Assembly (NCBI RefSeq): GCF_021606685.1
Contig: NZ_WKCB01000029.1
Location: forward strand, 1-60,206
From: Pseudomonas syringae
GTDB taxonomy: Bacteria; Pseudomonadota; Gammaproteobacteria; Pseudomonadales; Pseudomonadaceae
Direction of reading: 5' to 3'
Length of the DNA: 60,206 nucleotides
The notes under the pieces were generated by a model that saw only the letters and a list, made by a program, of their open reading frames with translations, was not told the origin of the DNA and searched no databases. A program made the translations under genes and the position numbers. Shown piece after piece: positions 9,597 through 17,706 of this stretch. Position 1 is the stretch's first letter, and every line of letters starts with the position of its first letter.

Positions 9597-10160
9597 TTAG
9601 ATCTTGCCGACCAGGTCCAGGGACGGAGCCAAAGTAGCCTCGCCTTCTTTCCACTTGGCTGGGCACACTTCGCCTGGGTGAGCAGCGACGTATTGAGCAG
9701 CCTTGATTTTGCGCAGCAGCTCGGAGGCGTCACGGCCAACACCACCGTCGTTCAGTTCAACGATCTTGATCTGACCTTCTGGGTTGATCACGAAAGTACC
9801 GCGGTCTGCCAGGCCAGCTTCTTCGATCAGTACGTCGAAGTTGCGGGAGATGGTCAGGGTTGGGTCGCCGATCATGGTGTATTGGATTTTGCCGATGGCT
9901 GGCGAAGTGTTGTGCCAGGCAGCGTGAGCAAAGTGGGTGTCGGTGGAAACGCTGTAGATCTCGACGCCCAGCTTCTGGAATTCGGCGTAGTTGTCAGCCA
10001 GGTCTTCCAGCTCGGTTGGGCAAACGAAGGTGAAGTCGGCTGGGTAGAAGAACACAACGGACCATTTGCCTTTCAGGTCAGCGTCCGACACGTCTACGAA
10101 GTTGCCGTTTTTGTACGCGGTAGCTTTGAACGGTTTTACTTGGCTGTTGATGATAGGCAT
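9597..10160 (-). CDS. ahpC: Alkyl hydroperoxide reductase subunit C (peroxiredoxin)
   Basis: Typical 2-Cys peroxiredoxin of 187 residues that reduces H2O2 and organic peroxides and is recycled by AhpF. Peroxidatic C47 lies in [12 protein letters not shown] and resolving C166 in [10 protein letters not shown]. The start at 10160 ([13 protein letters not shown]) has GGAGAG upstream; the frame is open for 17 more codons without support. A four-part, 10-bp-spaced motif resembling an OxyR operator lies about 70 bases upstream (10230-10266). Confidence 0.97.
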   Translation of the reverse strand: MPIINSQVKPFKATAYKNGNFVDVSDADLKGKWSVVFFYPADFTFVCPTELEDLADNYAEFQKLGVEIYSVSTDTHFAHAAWHNTSPAIGKIQYTMIGDPTLTISRNFDVLIEEAGLADRGTFVINPEGQIKIVELNDGGVGRDASELLRKIKAAQYVAAHPGEVCPAKWKEGEATLAPSLDLVGKI

Positions 10161-10229
10161 CGTTGACTCTCCGTCAGGGGTTAAGAAGTTGATGAGGTGA
10201 ATCCTACCCACTCTCCCGGCCGATGGCTC

Positions 10230-10266
10230 ATTGGCAAACCTGATGCTGACGATTGGTTTTCTCTAT
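10230..10266 (-). promoter_or_regulatory. Candidate OxyR operator upstream of ahpC
   Basis: Read on the minus strand, four tetramers occur at exact 7-base spacings: ATAG-N7-CAAT-N7-ATCA-N7-CAAT. The known OxyR consensus is ATAG-N7-CTAT-N7-ATAG-N7-CTAT, so the spacing is perfect and the half-sites partly degenerate. The position 70 bases before the ahpC start suits an activator. Confidence 0.5.
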
Positions 10267-10293
10267 CAGGCAACGGTATTAATAGAAGAAATC

Positions 10294-11226
10294 TCAAAGC
10301 AGCGGTTGGGTGGCCAAGGTCATGCCAAGAAAGGGCGTCGCTTCAACATAGCGCATGGCAGATTTCATGTCGCTCCAGCCGACGTAACTCATCAATGATT
10401 TCAAATCCCACCCACTGCGGTGGGCCCAGGTGGCAAAGCCCCGACGCAGTGAGTGGCTGGTGTAGTGCTCGGCGGCAATGCCGGCGCGCTCCAGCGCCTG
10501 GCGCAGCAGCGGGATCACACTGTTGGCGTGCAACCCCTCCTCGCCGAGGTTGCCCCAGCGATCGATGCTGCGAAACACCGGGCCACGCACCAGCGCCGAG
10601 GCGCTGAGCCATTCGCTGTAGGCCTGGACCGGGCACAGGCGCAGCAGCGCTGGGGTTTGGTAGGTTTTGCCGAGGTTATCCCGATCACTTTTGCTGCGCG
10701 GCAGATACAGGCTGATCCCGGCGCCGGGCGTGGCCTGCACGTGTTCAATCTGCAGGCGGCACAGCTCATCACTGCGAAACCCGCGCCAGAAGCCCAGCAA
10801 GATCAGTGCAGTGTCGCGTTTGGCGCGCAGCAACCCCGGCAGGTCCTGCGCGCTGCCCGCCTGCAGCGCCTCAGCCTCAAGAGACGCCACCACTTGCTCA
10901 AGGTGTTTGAGTTGCAGCGGTTCGGCCTGTTTTTCCTGTGCCGGGTGCACGGCGCGAATGCCCTTGAGCACCTTGCGCACCACCGGTGCCTTGGTGGGGT
11001 CGGGAAAACCCTGGCTGGTGTGCCACTGCGCCAGCGCCGAAAGCCGCAGCTTCAAGGTGTTCACCGCCAGCAACCCGGCGTGCGCCACCAGGTAGCGCGC
11101 CACGCTGTCGCTGGTCGCAGGTAAGAACCCGCCCCAACTCACTTCGAAGTGCTCAATGGCCGCGCGATAACTGCGGCGCGTGTTATCGCGGGTGGCGGCG
11201 TCGAGGTAACGATCCAGATCACTCAT
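10294..11226 (-). CDS. Tyrosine recombinase / site-specific integrase
   Basis: Phage-integrase-family recombinase, about 310 residues from the ATG at 11226 (an in-frame start at 11268 would add 14 residues). It has an N-terminal SAM-like core-binding domain (DLDRYLDAATRDNTRRSYRA) and a C-terminal catalytic domain with R in WRGFRSDEL, the H-x-x-R box HSLRRGF and the tyrosine in AMRYVEA. No att sites or phage genes accompany it. It is divergent from a KfrA-like gene; I know this pairing from other Pseudomonas genomes, which suggests a resident chromosomal function rather than a recent insertion. Substrate DNA unknown. Confidence 0.88.
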   Translation of the reverse strand: MSDLDRYLDAATRDNTRRSYRAAIEHFEVSWGGFLPATSDSVARYLVAHAGLLAVNTLKLRLSALAQWHTSQGFPDPTKAPVVRKVLKGIRAVHPAQEKQAEPLQLKHLEQVVASLEAEALQAGSAQDLPGLLRAKRDTALILLGFWRGFRSDELCRLQIEHVQATPGAGISLYLPRSKSDRDNLGKTYQTPALLRLCPVQAYSEWLSASALVRGPVFRSIDRWGNLGEEGLHANSVIPLLRQALERAGIAAEHYTSHSLRRGFATWAHRSGWDLKSLMSYVGWSDMKSAMRYVEATPFLGMTLATQPLL

Positions 11227-11341
11227 GAAAGGCCCATTCGTACTGCTTAGCGGTGCGCCGGCGCTCAAACCGGCTATGACACGGGATAATACGCCAATAT
11301 CCCATCTGTTAAATCATGAATTTAAATGAGCTTTTATCCAT

Positions 11342-11380
11342 GTTACAGTACGTAACTACATAATACATACCACAGTACTA
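11342..11380. promoter_or_regulatory. Dyad-rich divergent promoter of the KfrA-like/integrase pair
   Basis: GTTAC-agtac-GTAAC is a perfect inverted repeat (11342-11356) and a second AGTACT occurs at 11374. The dyad lies 40-55 bases before the KfrA-like start in an A/T-rich stretch. KfrA-type proteins are known to bind their own promoters, so this is a plausible autoregulatory operator. Confidence 0.4.
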
Positions 11381-11396
11381 AATCGACGGAGACTCC

Positions 11397-12404
11397 ATGG
11401 CTCGCGGCGGCATCAACAAAGCAGTAGTTCAAACGGCGCGCCTGGCGATCCTTGCCCGCGGCGAAAACCCAAGCATCGATGCCGTACGCATCGAAATGGG
11501 CAATACCGGCTCGAAAACCACTATTCATCGCTATCTCAAGGAATTGGACGAGAGCGAAACCCGCACCACCATCACCCAGGCGCCGCTCGACGACGAGCTT
11601 GGCGAGCTGGTCGCGCGACTGGCGCAGCGCCTGAAAGAAAAGGCCCAGGAGCCCATCGATCTGGCCCTGGCGCAGTTCGAGCAGCAGAAAACCGCCCTGC
11701 TCGCCCAACTGGAAACGCTTGAGGCAGCTCACAGCCAGCTCAAACACCAATTCGACATCCAGGCCGCCGCCCTCGCAGAGCAAAGCGCCGCCCTGCAAAC
11801 GGCCAGCACCAGCCTGCAGACCGAGCAAACCCGCAACGCCGGGCTGAGCCAGGCGTGCAGCGACTACGAGCTGCGGATCAACGACAAGGACGAACAGATT
11901 CGCTCACTGGAAGACAAGCACCTGCACGCCCGCGATGCCCTTGAGCACTATCGCAATGCAATCAAGGAGCAGCGTGAACAGGAACAGCGTCGCCACGAAG
12001 GTCAGTTGCAGCAGCTACAGGCAGAGCTGCGCCTGGCCCAGCAAAGTGCCATGGTGCGCCAGGATGAAATCACCCAACTGCATCGTGATAACGAGCGACT
12101 GCTGATTGAGCACCGAGTAACGGCGAAGGAATTGGCGGCTCAGCAGGAGCAAGCGCGCAAGGAGCAGGCTCTACAGCTGAAATTAAGCGAACAGCTCAGC
12201 CTGGTTGACGGCGAACGCAACCTGCTGCAAGAGCGCTTGCGCGTAGCGGTACTGGAAAGCCAGTCGCGCCAGGACGCGCTAGCCGAACAGCAACAGACTC
12301 AAAAAGCCCTGGAGCTGGACCTTATAAAGACCCAGGCCCAGGTCGAGGCATTGCGCCTGGCCGCCGTCGTTGCAACGGCGCCAGAGGCAACACCAGACGC
12401 CTGA
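11397..12404 (+). CDS. KfrA-like DNA-binding coiled-coil protein
   Basis: Protein of 335 residues. The N-terminal ~60 residues (RGGINKAVVQTARLAIL..., NPSIDAVRIEMGNTGSKTTIHRYLKEL) match the KfrA N-terminal DNA-binding type; the remainder, about residues 80-315, is an almost uninterrupted Gln/Glu/Leu-rich coiled coil. Plasmid KfrA is a self-associating, autorepressing nucleoid-type protein involved in stability; the chromosomal role is unknown. GGAG precedes the ATG by six bases. The stop codon abuts the stop codon of gor, forming TGATCA. Confidence 0.82.
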   Translation: MARGGINKAVVQTARLAILARGENPSIDAVRIEMGNTGSKTTIHRYLKELDESETRTTITQAPLDDELGELVARLAQRLKEKAQEPIDLALAQFEQQKTALLAQLETLEAAHSQLKHQFDIQAAALAEQSAALQTASTSLQTEQTRNAGLSQACSDYELRINDKDEQIRSLEDKHLHARDALEHYRNAIKEQREQEQRRHEGQLQQLQAELRLAQQSAMVRQDEITQLHRDNERLLIEHRVTAKELAAQQEQARKEQALQLKLSEQLSLVDGERNLLQERLRVAVLESQSRQDALAEQQQTQKALELDLIKTQAQVEALRLAAVVATAPEATPDA

Positions 12405-13763
12405 TCAGTTGGCCACTGGCGTGCGCATGGTGACGAATTCTTCCGCCGCCGTGGGGTGCACGCCGATGGTTTCATCGAAATGCTGCTTGGTCGCGCCGGC
12501 CTTGAGCGCGATCGCCAGGCCCTGCACGATCTCGCCTGCGTCTGGGCCGACCATATGGCAACCCAGCACCTTGTCGGTGTCGGCGTCGACCACCAGCTTC
12601 ATCAGGGTTTTTTCCTGGCAATCGGTCAGGGTCAGTTTCATTGGCCGGAAACGGCTTTCAAAAATCTGCACCTTGTGGCCTTTGTCTTTGGCTTCTTCTT
12701 CCGTGAGGCCAACAGTGCCAATGTTCGGCAGGCTGAACACGGCCGTCGGGATCATCGCGTAATCGACCGGGCGGTAGTGCTCGGGCTTGAACAGGCGACG
12801 CGCCACGGCCATGCCTTCTGCCAGCGCAACCGGTGTCAGCTGTACTCGACCGATCACATCGCCGATGGCCAGGATCGACGATTCTGCGGTTTGGTACAGG
12901 TCGTCCACTTCGACGAAGCCACGCTTGTCGAGTTTGACGCCGGTATTTTCCAGCCCCAGGTTGTCCAGCATCGGCCGGCGACCGGTGGCGTAGAACACAC
13001 AATCGGCTTCCAGCACCCGACCATCCTTCAAGGTGGCCTTGAGGCTGCCATCGGCCTGCTTGTCGATGCGCTCGATATCGGCGTTGAATTGCAGATCCAG
13101 GCCACGCTTGGTCAGCTCTTCCTTCAAGTGCGTGCGCACCGAACCGTCAAAGCCGCGCAGGAACAGATCGCCGCGATACAGCAGCGTGGTGTGGGCGCCC
13201 AGGCCGTGGAAAATCCCGGCAAACTCGACAGCGATGTAACCGCCGCCAACCACCAGCACGCGCTTGGGCAGCGCCTTGAGAAAGAACGCCTCATTGGAGC
13301 CAATGGCATGCTCGCGCCCCGGAATCTCCGGAATCTGCGGCCAGCCACCGGTTGCGATCAGGATGTGCTTGGCGGTGAATCGCTCGCCGTTGATTTCCAC
13401 CTGGTGCGGATCGACCAGACGCGCATGCCCTTCGTGCAGGGTCACACCGCTATTGACCAGCAGATTGCGGTAAATACCGTTGAGGCGGTTGATCTCGCGA
13501 TCCTTGTTGGCGATCAGGGTCGCCCAATCAAAATTCGCCTCGCCCAGGGACCAGCCAAACCCGCTGGCCTGCTCGAAATCTTCGGCAAAGTGGGCGCCGT
13601 AGACCAGCAGCTTTTTCGGCACGCAGCCGACGTTGACACAGGTTCCGCCCAGATAGCGGCTCTCTGCCACGGCCACCTTGGCACCAAACCCCGCAGCAAA
13701 ACGTGCTGCGCGAACACCGCCGGAACCGGCGCCAATTACATACAAGTCAAAATCGTAGGCCAT
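12405..13763 (-). CDS. gor: Glutathione-disulfide reductase
   Basis: FAD/NADPH enzyme that regenerates GSH from GSSG, 452 residues. The FAD motif is [11 protein letters not shown], the redox-active disulfide C42/C47 lies in [13 protein letters not shown], the NADPH motif is [11 protein letters not shown], and the C-terminal HPTAAEE supplies the catalytic histidine. It belongs functionally with ahpC/ahpF in thiol/peroxide defence although a recombinase/KfrA pair lies between them. Confidence 0.95.
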   Translation of the reverse strand: MAYDFDLYVIGAGSGGVRAARFAAGFGAKVAVAESRYLGGTCVNVGCVPKKLLVYGAHFAEDFEQASGFGWSLGEANFDWATLIANKDREINRLNGIYRNLLVNSGVTLHEGHARLVDPHQVEINGERFTAKHILIATGGWPQIPEIPGREHAIGSNEAFFLKALPKRVLVVGGGYIAVEFAGIFHGLGAHTTLLYRGDLFLRGFDGSVRTHLKEELTKRGLDLQFNADIERIDKQADGSLKATLKDGRVLEADCVFYATGRRPMLDNLGLENTGVKLDKRGFVEVDDLYQTAESSILAIGDVIGRVQLTPVALAEGMAVARRLFKPEHYRPVDYAMIPTAVFSLPNIGTVGLTEEEAKDKGHKVQIFESRFRPMKLTLTDCQEKTLMKLVVDADTDKVLGCHMVGPDAGEIVQGLAIALKAGATKQHFDETIGVHPTAAEEFVTMRTPVAN

Positions 13764-13819
13764 TTCACTCTCCTCGGCAGCACATCAGCATACCGACTTA
13801 CATGGGGCTGAAAAACGAA

Positions 13820-13841
13820 AAAGCCACCCTAGGGTGGCTTT
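13820..13841 (-). terminator. galU terminator
   Basis: Perfect palindrome AAAGCCACCCTAGGGTGGCTTT, T-rich on the minus-strand side, 40 bases after the galU stop. Confidence 0.8.
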
Positions 13842-13881
13842 CTGTAGCGTTCGAGCATTAAAACAGACGGGCAAACGTCAA

Positions 13882-14721
13882 TCAGTAAGCCTTGCCAGTC
13901 TTGTAGAAGTGCTCGTAGCAGAAGTTGGTCGCTTCGATGTAGCCTTCAGCGCCGCCGCAGTCGAAACGCTGGCCCTTGAACTTGTAGGCAATCACGCAGC
14001 CGTCTTTGGCTTGCTTCAGCAGGGCGTCGGTGATCTGGATTTCGCCGCCTTTGCCTGGCTCGGTTTCTTCGATCAACTTGAATATATCCGGGGTCAGGAT
14101 GTAACGACCGATGATCGCCAGGTTCGACGGCGCATCTTCCGGCGCTGGTTTCTCAACCATGTCGCGGACGCGGATCAGGCCATCACCAATGTCGTCGCCG
14201 GCGATAACGCCGTACTTGTTGGTTTCGGTCGGATTCACTTCCATTACCGCAACGATGGTGCAACGGTATTTCTGGTACAGCTTGACCATCTGGGTCAGTA
14301 CGCCGTCGCCTTCGAGGTTAACGCACAGGTCGTCCGCCAGGACCACGGCGAACGGTTCGTCACCGATCAGCGGGCGGCCAGTGAGGATGGCGTGGCCGAG
14401 GCCTTTCATCTGGGTCTGACGGGTGTAGGAGAACGAGCACTCGTCGAGCAGTTTACGGATGCCGACCAGGTATTTTTCCTTGTCGGTGCCTTTGATCTGG
14501 TTTTCCAGCTCGTAGCTGATGTCGAAGTGGTCTTCCAGAGCGCGCTTACCGCGGCCAGTCACGATGGAGATTTCGTTCAGACCGGCATCCAGTGCCTCTT
14601 CGACGCCGTACTGAATCAGTGGCTTGTTCACCACCGGCAGCATCTCTTTGGGCATGGCCTTGGTCGCTGGCAAGAAGCGAGTGCCGTAACCGGCTGCTGG
14701 GAACAAGCATTTCTTGATCAT
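13882..14721 (-). CDS. galU: UTP-glucose-1-phosphate uridylyltransferase
   Basis: Makes UDP-glucose from UTP and glucose-1-phosphate for polysaccharide and lipopolysaccharide synthesis. It has 279 residues, the normal length. The nucleotidyltransferase signature GYGTRFLPATKAMPKEMLP is at the N-terminus, followed by VLADDLCVN and the C-terminal FDCGGAEGYIEAT. It is a single gene with its own terminator. Confidence 0.97.
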   Translation of the reverse strand: MIKKCLFPAAGYGTRFLPATKAMPKEMLPVVNKPLIQYGVEEALDAGLNEISIVTGRGKRALEDHFDISYELENQIKGTDKEKYLVGIRKLLDECSFSYTRQTQMKGLGHAILTGRPLIGDEPFAVVLADDLCVNLEGDGVLTQMVKLYQKYRCTIVAVMEVNPTETNKYGVIAGDDIGDGLIRVRDMVEKPAPEDAPSNLAIIGRYILTPDIFKLIEETEPGKGGEIQITDALLKQAKDGCVIAYKFKGQRFDCGGAEGYIEATNFCYEHFYKTGKAY

Positions 14722-15031
14722 ATGGGTCCTTACAAAGGGCTGTGCGTACGGAATTCGGCGCAGTCTAATCAGGCCGCAGGAACCTTACAATGGGTCCTGC
14801 TGGCGTTGCGATGTCATCATAGAGAAAAAATGTCGGCGTAAGTTCCGCTGATCTTACGAAGAGCATCTGCACTGACACCGCAAAACAGGTTTTCCGATCA
14901 TTGTTTCAGAGGGCTGCAGCCCTTTTAGCATGCTTTTGGGCCCGAAACGCTGAACTGCAATAACTTGCGCGGCCCAGCGACATTTGGCGCTATCATTAGC
15001 GCCTTGAACCAGACCACGAGATTGTTAATAG
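14722..15031. other. 310-base intergenic region with two palindromes
   Basis: No gene is visible. GGGCTGCAGCCC (about 14911-14922) is a perfect palindrome followed by TTTT and could be a weak terminator. GGCGCTA-tcat-TAGCGCC (14986-15003) is a perfect 7-bp inverted repeat that contains the -10-like hexamer TATCAT, about 30 bases before the next gene; it would make a good operator. Confidence 0.45.
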
Positions 15032-15217
15032 ATGTCAGAACCAAAAGGCGTGAACGGCTACCTGATCACAAAACGAGCGGACGGTTGGCACCTGATCAAC
15101 TTCCACGGAGACAGCGTCGCCGGGGCATTTGCGACCGAACAACAGGCTATCGCGGTAGCCGAAGTGTTTGTGGATGAAGCAGGCCACGCGTCGAGTAAGC
15201 GTCCCAAGGGCAAATAA
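15032..15217 (+). CDS. Small conserved hypothetical protein (61 aa)
   Basis: Cytoplasmic protein of 61 residues (GYLITKRADGWHLINFHGDSVAGAF...), with no signal peptide or membrane segment and a basic tail (SSKRPKGK). I recognise it only as a small Pseudomonas-type hypothetical. A strong terminator follows 18 bases after the stop, and an inverted repeat overlaps its likely promoter. Both support it being a real, independently transcribed gene. Confidence 0.7.
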   Translation: MSEPKGVNGYLITKRADGWHLINFHGDSVAGAFATEQQAIAVAEVFVDEAGHASSKRPKGK

Positions 15218-15235
15218 GCCCCCTCGTACTGCGCA

Positions 15236-15261
15236 AAAAGCCCCTTTAATGGGGCTTTTTT
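15236..15261 (+). terminator. Intrinsic terminator
   Basis: AAAAAGCCCC-tttaat-GGGGCTTTTT, a perfect ten-base stem ending in a T-run. Confidence 0.9.
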
Positions 15262-15362
15262 GTGTTTGTCTGTACCCGGATGGCAGATCGCTATAATCTT
15301 CCGCAAACGCCCCCACGACAGTGTCAGCGCGCCCCTTCCAACACCCTTGACGACGAACCTAC

Positions 15363-15644
15363 ATGAACAAGATTCTGGCACTGACTGCGGCACTGGCGAT
15401 GACCGGCTGCACCACCACCTCCGACGTTTACCTGAAAAACGGCGAGCAAGGCCTGACCATCGATTGCTCGGGCGAAGCCAATTCCTGGGCCAGCTGCTAC
15501 GAAAAAGCTGACGCCTCGTGCGCTGGCACCGGCTACCGCATCGTCGGCACTGAGGGCACCCCATCGCTTAAAGAAAGCGACAAGACCCTGGGCCAGGACG
15601 TGGGCAACTTTAAAAGTCGCAGCGTAGTGGTGGTCTGCAAGTAA
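15363..15644 (+). CDS. Small lipoprotein (93 aa)
   Basis: Predicted outer-membrane or periplasmic lipoprotein: a short signal peptide with lipobox MTGC gives Cys16 as the lipidated residue. The mature part carries four more cysteines (DCSGEANSWASCYEKADASCAG..., final VVVCK), probably paired in disulfides. Unknown function; similar small Pseudomonas lipoproteins are common. Confidence 0.78.
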   Translation: MNKILALTAALAMTGCTTTSDVYLKNGEQGLTIDCSGEANSWASCYEKADASCAGTGYRIVGTEGTPSLKESDKTLGQDVGNFKSRSVVVVCK

Positions 15645-15653
15645 CCGCCAGGG

Positions 15654-15884
15654 TTACAAATGAATCTCGGCAAACTTGATCCCCAGCTCGCGCAGGATCT
15701 CGCTTAGCTCATCCAGGCTCGCAAAGGATTCGACCTCATCCTGGTCGTCCACCAGAAAAAAACTGCGCCCGCCGCTCTTTTTGAAGAAGACGATCCACTC
15801 ACCCAGGTCGGCAGGGTTCTGGATGACATGGGTCGCCGAGATTTCTCCCTCGGCATGCCGGGCTCTGACGTGTTCACGTTTCAT
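15654..15884 (-). CDS. Small conserved hypothetical protein (76 aa)
   Basis: Cytoplasmic protein of 76 residues with a basic start (MKREHVRARHAEGE) and an acidic C-terminal half (VDDQDEVESFASLDELSEIL). No motif that I recognise. It is convergent with the preceding lipoprotein (10-base gap) and lies 21 bases downstream of another lipoprotein gene on its own strand, so the two are probably co-transcribed. Confidence 0.65.
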   Translation of the reverse strand: MKREHVRARHAEGEISATHVIQNPADLGEWIVFFKKSGGRSFFLVDDQDEVESFASLDELSEILRELGIKFAEIHL

Positions 15885-15905
15885 AGATGATCTTCCACCA
15901 CGGCA

Positions 15906-16256
15906 TCAGCCGGAAATGCACGCTTCCCCGGCCTTTTTCACATCACCCGGGCGGATAGGCACGTTGGACATGCTCTCGTAGAGCTTGATGCTGCTGCCGC
16001 TGGAGCGTTCGTCAATTTCAAAGATTGCCGACGGATCGGCGGAAAATTTCTGCGGCACGATCACACGCACACCTTCCTTGTGCGGTTCGATCTGCGGCGG
16101 CCGGCGGGTTGCGGACAGTTTCTGCACCACACACGCGGCATATTCCTGAGGCTTCTTCCCGGAAATGACTGCCAACGTCGGCGGGGTCTGCTTGATATCT
16201 GCAACCGAAGCACACCCACCTATCGCCAAGGCCAGAACCAACACACTCCACTTCAT
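15906..16256 (-). CDS. Putative lipoprotein (116 aa)
   Basis: Signal peptide with lipobox IGGC (MKWSVLVLALAIGGCAS) predicts lipidation at Cys15. The mature domain is about 100 residues with two further cysteines (AACVVQ, GEACISG), no recognised family. It probably starts a two-gene unit with the 76-residue protein. Confidence 0.75.
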   Translation of the reverse strand: MKWSVLVLALAIGGCASVADIKQTPPTLAVISGKKPQEYAACVVQKLSATRRPPQIEPHKEGVRVIVPQKFSADPSAIFEIDERSSGSSIKLYESMSNVPIRPGDVKKAGEACISG

Positions 16257-16468
16257 ACAAAACCTCCGATAAAGACCCTACGACACCGGGGATGGTAATT
16301 TTCTCCCGCCCACGTAGGATTTATCCCTGATGACTCGGTAAATAACTGTTTTAAATTGTCGACGCCTTTGAACACGGGCCGATAATAAACGCGCTGGGGC
16401 TGATAAACTCCATCTTAACCTACGTATCGTTCTGATTTTTCAGAAAAAGCCCTTCTGGAGACACCCTC

Positions 16469-16771
16469 ATGAAATTCATCCACCAGCGCGAGCACCTCAA
16501 CGAGGGAGACATTGTTGTCATCGAATGCTCGCAGACGTGCAATATTCGCCTGATGAGCGACGCGAACTTTCGCAGCTTCAAGAACGGCGGCCGCCACACT
16601 TACCACGGTGGCGCGTTCGACAAATTCCCCGCCAAAATCACTGCACCGAGCACCGGGTTCTGGAACATCACCCTGGACGTGGTGACGCGCCGCGCGATCA
16701 GCGTGACCAAGAAACCTGCGTTGTCCCACAAGATCCGCATCGTGCGTCGTACCAGCACCAAGCTGAGCTGA
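16469..16771 (+). CDS. DUF1883-domain protein
   Basis: Protein of 100 residues beginning MKFIHQREHLNEGDIVVIECSQ. The beta-rich pattern (CNIRLMSDANFRSFKNGGRHTYHGG, FWNITLDVV) matches my memory of DUF1883, a family of unknown function. TGGAG lies upstream. It is followed at 25 bases by a 54-residue gene and then alkB, probably one transcript. Confidence 0.75.
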   Translation: MKFIHQREHLNEGDIVVIECSQTCNIRLMSDANFRSFKNGGRHTYHGGAFDKFPAKITAPSTGFWNITLDVVTRRAISVTKKPALSHKIRIVRRTSTKLS

Positions 16772-16796
16772 CTCGAACTGCCTATAGGAAATAGCC

Positions 16797-16961
16797 GTGA
16801 CCACCACCAAATACGTGATCAAGTACAAGCTCAACGGCGAACGCCGCTTTGAATTCGCGCAGCTGAACAGCAACAGCGTGGAAGAAGCAAAGCAAGCCCT
16901 GGCAAAGATTCACGATGCCAGTGATGAAATCACCGACATCAACGTGAGCAAGGCGCTGTAA
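16797..16961 (+). CDS. Small hypothetical protein (54 aa) before alkB
   Basis: GTG start with AGGAA seven bases upstream, encoding MTTTKYVIKYKLNGERRFEF... to ...DEITDINVSKAL, 54 residues. The stop is four bases before the alkB start, a spacing typical of a translated operon member. The alternating beta-strand then amphipathic helix pattern looks like a compact folded domain. No family recognised. Confidence 0.65.
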   Translation: MTTTKYVIKYKLNGERRFEFAQLNSNSVEEAKQALAKIHDASDEITDINVSKAL

Positions 16962-16965
16962 GACC

Positions 16966-17631
16966 ATGCCCGGCCCCACTGCCGACCTGTTCGCCGATGA
17001 CGCCCTGCAACAACCCGCCGGGCGCGAGCAAATTGGCGAACAGTCCTACGTACTGAGGGGCTTTGCCTTGCGGTGGATTGAGCGGGTTCTTCCCGAACTG
17101 CGGCATGTGCTGGCTCAATCGCCGTTTCGACAAATGGTCACCCCCGGTGGGTTTACCATGTCGGCGGCCTTGAGCAGTTGCGGCGACCTGGGCTGGACGA
17201 CCGACTCCACCGGCTACCGCTATTCCCCCTTTGACCCGCGCAGCCAGCAGCCCTGGCCTGCCATGCCGGTTGCTTTGCGCGAATTGGCGATAACCGCGGC
17301 GGCCGAGGCCGGGTTCGTTGACTTCCTCCCCGACGCCTGCCTGATCAACCGCTACATACCGGGCGCCAAAATGTCCCTGCACCAAGACAAGAATGAACGC
17401 CGCCTCAGTGAGCCGGTGGTGTCGGTGTCGCTCGGGCTGCCGGCGATTTTTCTGTTTGGCGGGCATGAGCGCAGCGCCAAGGCTCACAGGATTTCGCTGT
17501 TCCATGGCGATGTAGTGGTCTGGGGCGGGGTCGATCGCCTGCGCTTTCATGGGGTGATGCCGATCAAGGACGGCACGCACCCCATCATGGGGCCGCAGCG
17601 CATCAACCTCACCTTCCGCACCGCCGGCTGA
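16966..17631 (+). CDS. alkB: DNA oxidative demethylase AlkB
   Basis: Fe(II)/2-oxoglutarate dioxygenase that reverses 1-methyladenine and 3-methylcytosine damage, 221 residues. Iron ligands are H139 and D141 (LHQDKNE) and H195 (FHGV); 2-oxoglutarate-binding arginines are R212 and R218 (RINLTFR). It is directly followed by the ada-like gene, forming an alkylation-repair pair. Confidence 0.94.
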   Translation: MPGPTADLFADDALQQPAGREQIGEQSYVLRGFALRWIERVLPELRHVLAQSPFRQMVTPGGFTMSAALSSCGDLGWTTDSTGYRYSPFDPRSQQPWPAMPVALRELAITAAAEAGFVDFLPDACLINRYIPGAKMSLHQDKNERRLSEPVVSVSLGLPAIFLFGGHERSAKAHRISLFHGDVVVWGGVDRLRFHGVMPIKDGTHPIMGPQRINLTFRTAG

Positions 17632-17706
17632 TTTGACCGCAAGCTTCGGAGTGCCAGGCCGACGTGCCACGGCTAAGCTGGCCTGGAGCCGTCAGGAGTG
17701 CCGACT

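Noticed and set aside
10294..12404. Prophage or genomic island around the integrase
   Set aside because: No phage structural genes, no tRNA or att repeats, and composition matches neighbours.
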